Assembly: GCA_031308135.1 (NCBI GenBank) | Contig: JAHLJT010000631.1 | Coordinates: 143,634,734 to 143,698,733 of the forward strand | Source: Acheta domesticus | Lineage: Eukaryota > Arthropoda > Insecta > Orthoptera > Gryllidae | Reading direction: 5' to 3' | Length of the DNA: 64,000 bases | Shown: positions 45,490 to 55,870 of the stretch, one piece after another | Numbering within the stretch: the stretch's first letter is position 1 | Layout: each line of letters starts with the position of its first letter | Translations under genes and position numbers: made by a program | Notes under the pieces: generated by a model | What the model saw: the letters and a program-made list of their open reading frames with translations, nothing else | Database searches by the model: none | What the model was told of the DNA's origin: nothing

Positions 45490-47063
45490 CCCGGGCGCCT
45501 GAAATACTAAGGTCATTCCTCTCGGAAGTGTAGAGCGTGTTTTTCAACCGCTTTGTCATAATGTATTGTCAACGCCTGGTCAGCTATTGCAAAGGTTTCC
45601 GATTCTAGCTTCATTACTTCCTTTACATAAATGATTCATATTTATTGATCTGAACCTTGCCCATTCTTTTGAGATACTCTCCATGGAGGGGTTTGTCTCT
45701 TCACGATCTTTAACATTTTTTGTGTCTCATATTTCATGTTTAGTATTATCTGAAGTTCAGTGTCTGTGTTATTCTGCGTGTCTTACGGTGTACTTTGCAA
45801 TGCTTTTTGCTACTCTTACAATGCCTCATTTTTCCATTCTTCGGCCAGATTTAATGACCTTTCTCATTAGTGGGTCGTCTTGATGCCTGACTACATACTT
45901 CCCCATCCCGGCTATTGCATTGTAAGCAGTTTTCTGGTTTTTCAATCTATGATTCGCATTTCTTCGCCAGTCCAGTCCACTAGTCCGTAACTGTACTCGA
46001 CTTCAGACACCGTCAAACTACCAATTCTAGATATTTTATTCCTGCACTTCTGAGCGGACTGCAGGACTAGTCCCGCTATTCTGTAATACTCCCTACAATT
46101 TCTCTCTTTTATTGTGTTGTTCTCACATTCTTCAATGCTTAGATATTTGTAAGTTTTACCTGGCACAAGATCTTGAATCACAGAGTGCATATCAACTTCA
46201 CTTTGCCTCTCTTCAAGTTGATTTTTGCACACTTGTCAAGACCAAACTTCATGCAGATTTCATTGCTTAAGTCATTCACGACAGGCAGCATTTAGGAGAG
46301 AGTCGCTTTATTCTAAGCAAACACTTTAAGATTATCCATGTCAAACAATGTGAAACTGGTCTTTCATCACCATGGAGTTTGTAACCTAAGTCAGTGAACG
46401 ACAACTGTCTAGAAAGTTGGATCATCTTAATGCAAAACAGCAGAGAACCATATCTCCGTGATAGCGAATCTCCTTGAAAAATATCTCTGTTAATCATCAT
46501 ACTGCTTTTCTGCTGTATATTAGTAACCTTGTACTCCACTACTACAAACTATGTGTATGTACTTTCGCAAAACTGCTCTTTAGGAGCTAAAGCTAAGCTA
46601 CCAGCGAGCGGCGTCCCGGCCTTCCAGCCATGGGTTAAGGGTAGGTGTGGTTCGCACATAGCCATCCCCACGCCGTATATCTCTGTTTTTTTCAGCCTGA
46701 GAAGTGAGCTTTTGCATTGTTACGCAGCACCAGATACTGGGACATTGCAAGGAAAGCGCACAGTTAATTTTTGCCCCGACCGGGAATCGAATCCGGGGTT
46801 GCGCCGTAGAAAGTTAGAACGCTAACCAATGGGCCACCGAAGGCCTTCCACGACTTCATACTAGCCTTTCAAAACTCAATAAGTCTAGGATGAAACCGAT
46901 AGAACTCCAAGGTCTTCAAAATACAATCATGTGCCAATCCCAAAGGCCTTCTGGTTTTTGTTTCCTCACATCATTCAAGATGACTTTATTTACTAGCAAG
47001 ATTTCCCTACAACGTAGGAAAATTAACGACGTCCTTTTTGTTCAACTGGCAACAGATGGTTCT
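45490..47063 (-). mobile_element. RLE-type LINE, copy 2, 5' truncated, split by a SINE
   Basis: Collinear with 47640-48915 of copy 1 on the same strand. It is split by the SINE at 46546-46849 and ends on its 5' side at the (TTA)n array beginning 47064. Frames include GRYGSLLFCI-type fragments and LSRQLSFTDLGYKLHGDE (46360-46420). Beyond copy 1's deletion it keeps KLESETFAIADQALTIHYD (about 45550-45610), the segment that precedes the zinc finger in related elements. Many stops and frameshifts. Confidence 0.75.
46546..46849 (-). repeat. tRNA-derived SINE family S3 inserted in LINE copy 2
   Basis: The minus strand starts GGCCTTCGGTGGCCCATTGG (A box) and has CCGGATTCGATTCCCGGTCG (B box), followed by a body ending near 46550. 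The interrupted LINE sequence resumes on both sides around CTCCAC/CCACGAC. A short CCAC duplication is possible. Confidence 0.75.
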
Positions 47064-47065
47064 CC

Positions 47066-47104
<39 letters not shown>
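47064..47104. repeat. (TTA)n array at the junction of two LINE copies
   Basis: About 13 uninterrupted TTA units lie between the 5' end of copy 2 and the 3' end of copy 1. Confidence 0.95.
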
Positions 47105-47106
<2 letters not shown>

Positions 47107-47208
47107 CTCTAAATCACGACTTAAGATGTTATGTGTCGGCTGAATATAAAATCTACTCCAGGTTGCAACCGGCTACCTAAGGAGCAGATCCGGTGACTAT
47201 CAGTGCCT

Positions 47209-47697
47209 CTACAATACTTTGCGCAAACTGTGGACTGTTCCAAATAAAGCGATTTCTTGCACTTCCCAGTCTTTTGGATTACCTGGGAGTTTAGACAAGT
47301 TCTTACACAAATTTTGCGGAACAAATCCCAGAGCTCCGATAACTATCGGTACGACCTGTGCTTTTACGCCCCACATTCGGCTGATCTCGATTTCCAAACT
47401 CTTGTATTTAAGACGTTTCTCTGCCTCCTTGGTAACGACGTTTTGATCGCAAGGTACAGCAACATCCACAAGTAAACACGATTTGTTCTCCAGATCCCGG
47501 ATGACTATATCCGGTTTGTTTGCTGCTACCGTGCGATCAGTTTGAATTTGTTGGTCGTACAATATCGTACACAATCCAACAGACGTCACCGGTTTTGGTG
47601 GCTTCATTCTTCCCCTTTTAAGCCACATAAATGAATGATCTTTATTGATCTGCACCTTGTCCATTCTTTTTAGGTATTCTCCGTGGAGTCTCTCCAC
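47209..47697 (-). pseudogene. LINE C-terminal restriction-like endonuclease domain
   Basis: A 162-residue open frame in a different phase from the RT. Residues 1-31 (ERLHGEYLKRMDK, FMWLKRGR) follow the RT in related elements. After residue 31 a deletion joins directly to the region IQTDRTVAANKPDIVIRDLE. The catalytic signature is KPD at 61-63 and an Asp at 78 (K/R-PD-x14-D), then a conserved KYKSLEIEISRMW helix (97-109). The CCHC finger expected before it is missing. In living elements this domain nicks the DNA target. Confidence 0.75.
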
Positions 47698-49430
47698 GAT
47701 TTCTTTAACTTTTTCTGTGTCTCAAATTTCATGTTAAGTAACATCAGAAGTTCAGTGTCTCTGTCATTCTGGTTGTCTTGCATAGTCTTGTTCGCAATGC
47801 TTTTTGCTACACTTACAATGCCTCTGTTTCCCATTCTTCGGTCAGATTTCATGACCTGCCTCATTAGTGGGTCATCTTGATGGCTGACTACATACTTTCC
47901 CATCCCGGTTATTGCATTGTGCCAGGAGGCTTCAATTTGTCTCAGGCCTCTTCCTCCTTCCTTACGTGACACATAAAGTCTATGTACATCAGCTCGGGGG
48001 TGGGCAACATGATGCATTGTAAGCAATTTTCTGGTTTTTCGATCCATGATACGAATTTCCTGTTCAGTCCAGTCTACTAGTCCGAAACTGTATTCGGCTA
48101 CAGGCACCGCCAAACTACCTATTGCTGATATTTTATTCCTTGAGTTCAGAGCGGACTGCAGGACAAGTCTCACTCGTCTATAATACTCCCTGCGAATTCT
48201 CTCTTTCATTGTGTCGTTCGAGATGGTCTCACATTCTTCAGTGCCCAGATATTTGTAAGTTTTACCTGGCTCAAGATCTTGAATCACAGTGTGTCTATCA
48301 GCTTCAATGTTCTCGGACGTGGTGATTTTGCCTCTCTTTAAGTTGACTTTTGCACACTTGTCAAGACCAAACTTCATGCAGATGTCATTGCTAAAATCAT
48401 TGATGACAGACAGCATTTGGGAGAGAATCGCTTCATTCTTAGCAAAGACTTTAAAATCATTCATGTAAAATAAATTTGATACAGGCATTTCATCACCATG
48501 GAGCTTGTAACCAAAGTCAGTGTGCGACAACTGTCTTGATAGAGGAATCAAACTAATGCAAAACAGCAGAGGGGATAGTGAATCTCCTTGAAAAATTCCC
48601 CTGTTAATCTGAATACTTCTTGTTTCTACTACTCCCTTCCCGCTGTGGATTAGTAACCTGGTGCTCCACGACCTCATACTAGCCTTGCAAAACTCAACAA
48701 TTCTAGGATGAAATCGATAGATCTCCAGGGTCTTCAAAATCCAATCGTGTGGTACACTGTCAATGGCCTTCTGGTAGTCAATCCAAGCCATGCTTAAATT
48801 ACGTTTTCGTTTCTTTACATCATTCAAAATTACTTTATTCAGAAGCAAGATTTCCTTACAGCCATAGGAACCTTTACGACATCCTTTCTTTTCAACTGGC
48901 AACAGATGGTTCTTCTCTAGGTGCCTATACATTTTGTCAGCAATGGCTGCAGTTATAAGTTTGTACATTACTGGCAAGCAAGTAATTGGCCTGTAGTTCT
49001 TCGCCAAAGAGCTGCCTCCTCCTTTGGGTAGCAAATACGTAATGCCGCGAGTGAGCCATTCGGGGAGTTCATTAGGGTTTTCTAAAATTTTATTAACAGC
49101 CTTTGCAAGATGAGAATGTAGAGCTGTTAATTTCTTAATCCAATAAATCTGGATCTTATCGACCCTAGGGGATTTCCAGTTTCCCATATTCTTAATTGTT
49201 TGGCATAGGTCCTCTTTTGAGAATCCTTGAACATGTTCCACTGTTTCCACGAGTCCATTGGCAGCATCAACTTCAGATTGGAGCCACGGTGCGTCTTTGT
49301 TGTAGAATCTGGTTTCCTCCCAGATTCCTGACCAAAATGTTTCGACGTCATCTTTTGAAGGAGGGGCAGCATTGCCATTCGGTTTTTCAGTCAGACTCCG
49401 ATAGAATCTCTTCGCGTCTGTTTCAAACAA
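47670..49430 (-). pseudogene. LINE reverse transcriptase domain with altered catalytic box
   Basis: A 586-residue open frame. RT blocks: KSPRVDKIQIYWIKK (86-100), NYRPITCLPVMYKL (145-158), motif A MAWIDYQKAIDSVPHDW (214-230), motif B NRGIFQGDSLSPLLF (276-290), motif C FYMNDFKVFA (321-330) and KTYKYLGTEE (390-399). Motif C should read Y-M-D-D; the first Asp is Asn, which would abolish polymerase activity. The part from 400 on (RKTRKLLTMHHVAHPRADVH) is the conserved connection to the endonuclease. Such a long frame in a dead element implies a fairly recent loss. Confidence 0.85.
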
Positions 49431-49455
49431 CCGGTTCTGTACACGGAAATCGATT

Positions 49456-50226
49456 CTACGTTTGTACCGTCTTATTCGTTGAGCCCATGCTTGGATTTTT
49501 TTCTTTTAGCTTTTCAGCTACCATTAGCCTTGTTGTGTCATTGTCAATTAGGTATTTTTGTTCAACATGGAGTATTTTTTGTTGAACTTTACACGTGTGG
49601 TTTGACTTAGAAGCTGCCTCGGCTAGGAGGGATATTTCACGCCGTGTGTCGGCTCTCCGTTTCATAATTCTTTTCATCCATGGAGGTACGGGGCTTTTTA
49701 CTCTGTCTGGCTGTCGGCCATCGGTGTTCTTGGCTGGCCCCAAGAATATCTGAGATACTAGATATCCAGTTGCCTACACGATGGGATTGATTTCAGTAAT
49801 ATCTAGATCTCTACCTGAGGTCTGTACAACCTCATTTAAGACAGAATTCGCTGTTTCTATCACTCTCTTAGCTTTAGCATTTTCGTAAATTCTCCTCAAC
49901 GGTGTACGAGATTCGAATGGAAGAAGACGAACTCGTTCTATCTCGTGTCGGAGGGGGTTCCGCATCATGTCCTTATCGTGTGACTCATGGCCAGATGAAT
50001 TTTCACCACTGACGGGTGTTTCATTTGGAAGAGACGAACCTTGAAAGGGATCATCGTTTTCAGGGATATTAGATGGTTCTAAATGTTCGTCATGTGGATA
50101 GTTTGATCGATGAACATACTCCGCGTTTCTGTGGATGTCTGCAAGTTGTTCTGCTGTGAATTTTCCACTGCTGAGTATGTATCGTCCTTGACTGGCAAGC
50201 TTCTTTGAGTCTAGGGTAGGTCTCAT
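49456..50226 (-). pseudogene. LINE ORF N-terminal region
   Basis: Two blocks in the same frame are separated by one TAG at about 49768-49770. The first, 50226-49774 (MRPTLDSKKLASQGRYILSS), has an acidic middle. The second is 49743-49456 (PPWMKRIMKRRADTRREISL). An extra A in an A-run near 49495 shifts the frame; the other phase continues IQAWAQRIRRYKRR into the RT. This region usually binds DNA and lies between the N-terminal zinc fingers (absent here) and the RT. Confidence 0.7.
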
Positions 50227-50270
50227 ATCTGGGTTCCGCTCTCTCCATATCTTAAAAAGTTCTATTAAAT

Positions 50271-50945
50271 AAACTATTTATTATTTTTATTATTAATATC
50301 AATTTCATAATAAGTTAAATTGAAGAGAGAATTGACATGTACGACATTTTGGGAGCATATCAGGGTCTAAATAATGGTAATAAAACTTTTGATATGGGAG
50401 ATAAGGAAATATTTGAAAATGAATATTTAAAACTGACACTAAGAATTAAGAAAGAGGTTATGGAAATGATGTAACACGTTCTAAAATTTGAAAGGAAAAG
50501 AAATAATTGTAATGAATTATAATAGAAGGGAAGATTGTAGAAGGCAGCATTGAAAATAGGAATGAACTGTAATGTGGATGTTGTTGTGTGTGTTATAATG
50601 CTAGCAATAAAAGATGTCGAAAAGGTTGGAAGGGCCTCGAACCAAAGGGATAAAAGACATTGAATGACAGTGACGTGACGAGACAAAACGACAAGAACCA
50701 TCTGACGACTATTTCAGATATTATTCGTTCAATGCCCACGAATGGCTATGGGACGTGTTGGAGAAAAAATGCACAAATAAAGTTCGGGTAGTATTATGAT
50801 TCGCAGTGTTACCAATGAACCTTTACACAATTTAATTAATGGGAACTTGAAATGAATAGCGAAAATCTTGGAATTATCTTTCTGAACAGAGAAGGGAAAA
50901 GATAGCAAAATGGGGGTGGTGATTAAGATGACTGATTAATCGGGC
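50271..50945 (+). other. Region between LINE and Penelope element, short open frame
   Basis: Purine-rich on the plus strand. A 45-codon frame (50337-50474) starts MYDILGAYQGLNNGN and ends KKEVMEMM. Its composition is protein-like but the match is unknown. Nothing else is recognised. Confidence 0.3.
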
Positions 50946-51115
50946 GGATGATCTTGGCTGTCCGGGTGACGCCGCGTCGAAGGCTGTGTTGCCGACGTTT
51001 CGACCATCTTGTCGTGGTCTTCCTCAGGGCTGGAATGCGCCGGAATGGTCAGCGCTCGGGTTATATATTGGTGGGGGCCGAATACGATTGGCTGAACCAG
51101 CCGGCCTATCGGGAG
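50946..51115 (-). repeat. 3' pLTR of the Penelope-like element
   Basis: 170 bp, collinear with 53667-53837, including CGGCAACACAGCCTTCGACG on the minus strand and GGTTCAGCCAATCGTATTCG near its start. Confidence 0.85.
50994..51027 (-). ncRNA. Hammerhead-like ribozyme motif in the 3' pLTR
   Basis: The minus strand has CTGAGGA, one extra A, stem II GACCA/TGGTC with an 8-nt loop, then GAAACGTC. Hammerhead ribozymes with the core CUGANGA...GAAA and a very short stem III are known from Penelope-like elements. The extra base makes activity uncertain. Confidence 0.55.
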
Positions 51116-51123
51116 GCCGCCCT

Positions 51124-51748
51124 TCAACATCGGGAGGGGGTCGGGTCAGGTGGCGCGGCGCGTGATCGGTCCGTCCGGTGGTAAGGCGCGGCTCGGGGTC
51201 GGACGGCACGGGCCGGTCCGCGGTTGGTCCGCAAGGTGCGGTCCGGGATCGGACGGCGTGGAGCGGTCCGGTCCGGCAGGAGACCGAACGGTGGCCCGTA
51301 GCAAAGGCCGCCAGGCATCGTGGAGCCGCAATCCCGCGTTGCCGTTGATGTTCCGGGGTTGTCTGGCGATCTCCATAGCTTCTTTGAGGCGTCTGGGCCA
51401 CTATCGATCTTCTCTGGCGAGCACTCTGGTGTCTTCAAACAATAAGCCATGCCCGGTTTCCGAAGCATGCTGGGCGACAGCGGAGCGTTCGACATGCTTA
51501 TGTTTGAAGTGCCGGATATGTTCGCGCAGCCTTTCCTCCACCGTTCTACCCGTCTCGCCGATGTAGTCGCGTCCACAGCTGCAAGGTACAGCATATACTC
51601 CTGCTGTTTGGAGTGGCGGGAGCTGGTCCTTCACCCGCACTAAAAATTGGCCGAGCTTTTGGTGGGCCTTGAAAACAGTTCTCACTCTGAACCGTCTCAA
51701 AAGTTTGCCAATCCTGTCTGTTATGCCTCGAATGTAAGGCAGAGCCAC
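51124..51748 (-). pseudogene. Penelope-like GIY-YIG endonuclease domain
   Basis: The open frame 51748-51401 contains a conserved linker (RIGKLLRRFRVRTVF) and then the nuclease: GVY at residues 50-52 (the GIY position), a CSC pair at 56-58, YIG at 62-64, TVEERLREHIRHFKH (the Arg/His helix) and SAVAQHASETGH. A stop follows EDR. The family's C-terminal block (EIARQPRNINGNAGLRLHDA) is read just downstream in the same phase. In active elements this nuclease cuts the target DNA. Confidence 0.8.
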
Positions 51749-51880
51749 TGTTGCCTTGTCTTCCGTTTCTGTGTTGCTGGTTTCTCTTGGACCAGTCGGG
51801 TGGTGGGTGAGTCGTAGGGCTCTCTGGATGGTTGGCCCGTTATAGCCATTTGCCGCGAAGGTCTTCTTAAGCAGGGCTTC

Positions 51881-52652
51881 TCATTCCGCAGGGAGGCTGG
51901 CCTCATCACAGATTCGGGCTGCTCGGGTGGCGAGAGTTTTCAGAACTCCGTTCTTTGTCGCAGGGTGGTGGTGCGATTCTGCATGTAGGTAGCGGTTGGT
52001 GTGCGTTGGTTTCCTATAAACCGCGTGTCCTAGGCTGCCGTCGTCACGCCTGCTCACCAATACGTCGAGGAAAGGCAATTGGCCATCCTTTTCAACCTCC
52101 ATAGTGAATTTAATCTTGGGATGAGGGGTGTTAATTTGATCTAAGAATTCCTGGAGGGTGTCTTGTCCGTGGGGCCAAATAACGAACGTATCGTCTGCTT
52201 ACCTGACCCACATGGCGGGTTTCAGTCTGGCGTTTTCAAGTATTTCCTTTTCAAAGGCCTCCATGAAGAGGTTGGCAACTATCGGCGAAAGAGGGGAACC
52301 CATGGCCGCGCCTTCTACCTGAGCATATACGTTGCCCTGGAACTGGAAGAACGTGGAAGACAGGCAAAAATGGGCGAGGTCTGCCCATTCTGTTGGAACA
52401 CTGCGGGTTGGAACACTTGCGGGCTTCAAGTTTATTTCGGATGACCATCACTGCCTCGTCAACCGGGACCATAGTGAAGAGAGATGTCACGTCGAAGCTG
52501 ACAAGGATGTCCGTATTCTTCAGCCGCTTGCCTTGTAGCAGGTTGATGAAGTGGCTGGAGTTGACAGCCGACGCCACATCTTCTGTCAGAGGGCGTAGTT
52601 TGTTGGCAATATGGCGTGCCAGCGGATGCGTCAGAGAGTTCACGGCGCTCAC
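51881..52652 (-). pseudogene. Penelope-like reverse transcriptase, palm region
   Basis: Frames in order: NSLTHPLARHIANKLRPLTE and VSFDVTSLFTMVPVDEA (motif A) at 52652-52480; after a frameshift, QVEGAAMGSPLSPIVANLFM (motif B) at about 52325-52265; then a stop directly before ADDTFVIWPHG (about 52200-52165), where active elements have YVDDT. LPFLDVLVSRRDDGSLG (52102-51881) follows. The catalytic box is destroyed. Confidence 0.8.
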
Positions 52653-53728
52653 GGCCGTAGAGGTATATCGGCCTTATGAATCTTGGGAAGTCCGTACAGC
52701 CGTGGCATGACGCTGTTGCCCTTCTTTAGTCGTTGTTTTATTTCCGGTTCAATGACGGTGGCGTTGTTGACCCGGGCTGCGACTTCTCCTCGAAGTTTCC
52801 GGGGTGGGTTGTTCTGAAGCGGAGCATACGCCTCGTCCTCCAGTAAGGCTGCCACTTTTTGTTGGTATTCCTGCGTCTTCATTACAACGGTAGCGTTGCC
52901 TTTGTCCGCAGGTAGGATCACAATATCTTCACGCTGGCGTAAAGTACGCAGGGCCAGGCGTTCTTGCCGGGAGAGGTTGCTCTGCGGCAGCTTGGCGCGT
53001 GTTAGAATGCGTGCGGATTCTCTCCGGATTTGGTCCGCCTCTTCTTCGGACAGGGATTTGATGACACACTCGATCTCTATAGCGACGTCGGCTGTGGGGA
53101 CCCGCGTGGGTACGGTAGCAAAGTTTAGGCCCTTGCTGAGTACTGATAGGGTGTGCTCATCCAGATCTTCATCGGAGAGATTAACCACCACGTTGTTGGC
53201 GTGTTGAGAGACCGGCTTCGGGTGTTGTTTCAATTTGAGTCCATTGAATTTTCTTGTCTGGCGGGTCTTCGCGTCGTCGTGGACATGCAGAGCGTGCTAG
53301 GCTGTGGCTGTCTCGAGGGTGTCCCAATCGGCTCTGTTTAGCTTCGCCGACAAAGTCAGGTGAAGCTGAAACAGTTGCTTCTCGATGTGCACCAGGTCGG
53401 ATCGAGTTTGACAGATCCTCTCGCGGAGTAGCGCAAAGCCGGAAGAACGTAAAATGCGCGCTGCTTGTCGTGTCTGGATATGATGTTTAACTTGAAGGAA
53501 CGCCGGAAGTACGTCTTCGTCTCGGCATCTTAGCAGAAACGCAAGCTGGCTGAGCTTCCGGCTCCGTTTGTCGCGTAACTTGCCAAAGGTCTTGGTTGAT
53601 AGGTAAATTTCCTCCCCGTAGAGGTGAGTTAAATGAAGTCGTAGGCTTCCGCGGCCGGAGTCATGTGGATGATCTTGGCTATCCGGGTGACGCCGCGTCG
53701 AAGGCTGTGTTGCCGACGTTTCGACCAT
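52649..53728 (-). pseudogene. Penelope-like ORF, N-terminal region and RT fingers
   Basis: 53728-53297 gives the helical N-terminus (FLLRCRDEDVLPAFLQVK, ALLRERICQTRSDLVHIEKQ). One TAG near 53280 separates it from 53233-52649, which reads VVNLSDEDLDEHTLSVLSKG, ILPADKGNATVVMKTQEYQQ (RT1) and RLYGLPKIHKADIPLRP (RT2), ending at a frameshift. Order and spacing match Penelope-like RTs. Confidence 0.82.
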
Positions 53729-53837
53729 CTTGTCGTGGCCTTCCTCAGGGCTGGAATGCGCCGGGATGGTCAGCTCTCGGGTTTATATATTGGTGGGGGC
53801 CGAATACGATTGGCTGAACCAGCCGGCCAATCGGGAG
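53667..53837 (-). repeat. 5' pLTR of the Penelope-like element
   Basis: 171 bp, the partner of 50946-51115 in direct orientation. Confidence 0.85.
53715..53748 (-). ncRNA. Hammerhead-like ribozyme motif in the 5' pLTR
   Basis: As at 50994-51027, with stem II GGCCA/TGGTC, where the change is tolerated as a G-U pair. Confidence 0.55.
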
Positions 53838-54039
53838 CGAGCGCGCGGCGGGTGGCGAGCCTCTGAAGGAGGCCTTTCCTTACATGTACATCACAGTATT
53901 TCTGTATTTGATAGTCTATATATCTTTTCAATAACATCTTCTTCTTCCTCTTTTGCCTTTTTCCCATTACTACGGGGTCGAAGCTAATGGTTGCGGGCTC
54001 ATTTTCTGTTCATTTTTCCGCCACTCCATTTTTAAACAG

Positions 54040-54240
54040 ATTTGACAATGTTTTTACGGCCGGATGCCCTTTCTGACGCCAAATACAAGGGAGGCACAAG
54101 CACAATACATATAGTGAACACCCACAATCACGAAACACACACAACCATGCCCGAGGCGGGATTTGAACCCACCATCGTTCGGTCCAAGATCGCCACGGCA
54201 CCACTGCCTGAGCGATCTAGGCGACCCGGAATCAGCTTTC
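54040..54240 (-). repeat. tRNA-derived SINE family S4
   Basis: The minus strand begins CCGGGTCGCCTAGATCGCTC (A-box region), has GGTGGGTTCAAATCCCGCC (B box), and ends with GAAAGGGCATCCGGCCGTAA. The GGGCATCCGGC tail is common in arthropod SINEs. Confidence 0.75.
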
Positions 54241-54379
54241 ACTAACATATCAATTTTTAAAACAAAGTTCTACAGCCCAGAGAGATCTTTCAGTATTGCC
54301 AACATTTCGTAGCCTTTTCAAATCGTCGCTTTTAAAGAAATGTGCTTTCAGTGGTCACGAATTCTTCGCACATTCTTCG

Positions 54380-54800
54380 TAACGTTTTAATTTCAAAACG
54401 TAGGTTGCAACCGCAGGTCAAACAACATTTGCAACGCTGTTCTGCTACATTAGTTCCATTACATGAACCGAAGATAATACACGAATGACAACAGCGCAAG
54501 CAAAAAACGCGGCGAGATGCTTACAAGAGTAAACTGGAGCAGTCCCGCCTCTTCAGAGTAGACTTGAAAGCGAACCCCCACCGCAGGCTCTGAAGTAGCC
54601 AGCGACTTCACCGGCGCTTGTCGCAATACCTCGCTAGCCAACTGCTCAATCGCTCACTCCGCCAGTCGCGCTGCTTTCGTCTGTGACTCTCCCAGAGCTC
54701 GCCCTCCCACCAGCCGCCGCGCCGCCATCGCTCCCAGTGTCGTCCGCATCATTGCTCGCGTCACTCACCGGAACTGGGAAAAATACTAGCATTGCTTCCA
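54380..54800. promoter_or_regulatory. CpG-rich island, candidate promoter
   Basis: GC- and CpG-rich compared with its flanks. The minus strand has TTCCGGTGAGTGAC (donor-like) at about 54765-54775 and further down a short frame starting MAARRLVGGRA that stops quickly. No host exon can be established. Confidence 0.25.
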
Positions 54801-55030
54801 TTTCAGTATCTCCATTTCATTACAGACATTGGAACTACTTGATACTTACTTTTTAGTGTGGCGTATAATTGTCAATTACATTATAATCAAATCTGGATGT
54901 AGTTACATTTGCAATACGCTGCAGACTGAAAAATACATTCTACTAAATACAGTCGATATTTCAAACCCACTATTACATTCATTACACTGTCATGACGTTA
55001 CCAGACATTGTCCCCTGAAAGTAGTCTTTA

Positions 55031-55870
55031 ACTAGTGGTGCTACAGAATGGCACAGACTTTCCCGTATTTGTTTTCCATTTCCTTTGATCTCAGCTAGCT
55101 ATTCGGACTTGCCACACAGCCCTGTGGCCAAATGTCTTCTACCACCGCCCAAAGTACATTTTTTGACATTTTCTTAATTTTTCAGTTTCCTAATAGTAGA
55201 ACGGAAATATTATTTTAAGAATATTAAAGCACAGTAAAACGTCGACCTAAATGACAATTTTCTTTGAAAAATTTGCAGCCGTTTATAAGAAAATGCCGTT
55301 TAAGCGCTACTGTAAATGCCAAATTTGAAGTTCTTTTTCATTTTCAGAAAATTTCAGATAATTTTTGAGTACTCTAAAAACTTCATTAGAAAACATTTGA
55401 AGCATTTTCACTAACAAATAAAATACTGTTAATACTGGAAATGTGCATGTTAACAAAGTGAGAGATCTTTAAAAACACTACATTTGTGTAATTAAAAAAA
55501 TTCCTCAAAGTGAACAAAATGATCATATTAAAGAGTGCAATTAGGACGAGCCGTTAGGAAAGTTTGAAGAAAAAAATGGAGCCAATTATGGGAAAATGGC
55601 GTTTGGACTTGTCTGAAAATGCTGAATTTTTATCTAGTTTTCACAGAAAACGGTTGAGTTTTCGAGAAACTTTATATGACATTATTTAAAGCACACGTAC
55701 TCATAAATATAATAACGTGAACAAATCGCCGCTAATACAAATATTAATGACGTGTAAGACAAGTCAAAAAATAACATTTTTGAAATGGAAAGAATAGAAG
55801 AATAGAGCAAACTGATGTTTTATGTCATCTCATAGAGTACCCTACCACAAATTTAAAGAAACAATTGAAG
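55031..55870 (+). repeat. Family R copy with two tandem units
   Basis: Starts AACTAGTGGTGCTACAGAAT at 55031 and keeps GCTAGCTATTCGGACTTGCC. Two diverged units follow (about 55250-55555 and 55556-55850), each with an AAAATGCCGTTTAAGCG/AAAATGGCGTTTGGAC segment and a GAGAACTTT-like block. It is interrupted at about 55870 by unrelated DNA. Confidence 0.8.

Larger units (their letters stand above)
47105..50270 (-). mobile_element. RLE-type LINE (R4/Dong-like), copy 1, nearly full length of ORF
   Basis: A single-ORF non-LTR retrotransposon with RT followed by a restriction-like endonuclease. The 3' untranslated region is about 100 bp and runs directly into (TAA)n on its own strand. The 5' end is truncated near 50270, where the frame (LFKIWRERNPD) is still open upstream. 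The ORF is broken by one in-frame stop (about 49770), two single-base frameshifts (about 49495 and 47710), an internal deletion that removes the zinc-finger region, and a changed catalytic residue. RT plus PD-(D/E)xK endonuclease together with a TAA-repeat location points to the R4/Dong group; the clade is inferred, not tested. Confidence 0.8.
50946..53837 (-). mobile_element. Penelope-like element with direct pLTRs and GIY-YIG endonuclease
   Basis: A 2.9-kb minus-strand element bounded by direct repeats 53667-53837 (5') and 50946-51115 (3') that differ at only a few positions. Between them lies one Penelope-type reading frame (N-terminal helical region, RT, GIY-YIG nuclease) broken by a stop near 53280, a 4-base deletion near 52650, a frameshift near 52400 and further stops. 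Each terminal repeat carries a hammerhead-like motif. GC content is much higher than the surroundings. A target duplication could not be settled. Confidence 0.85.

Noticed and set aside
51124..51400. Arg/Pro-rich minus frames downstream of the GIY-YIG domain as a separate gene
   Set aside because: They are GC-rich 3' sequence of the Penelope-like element in shifted frames.
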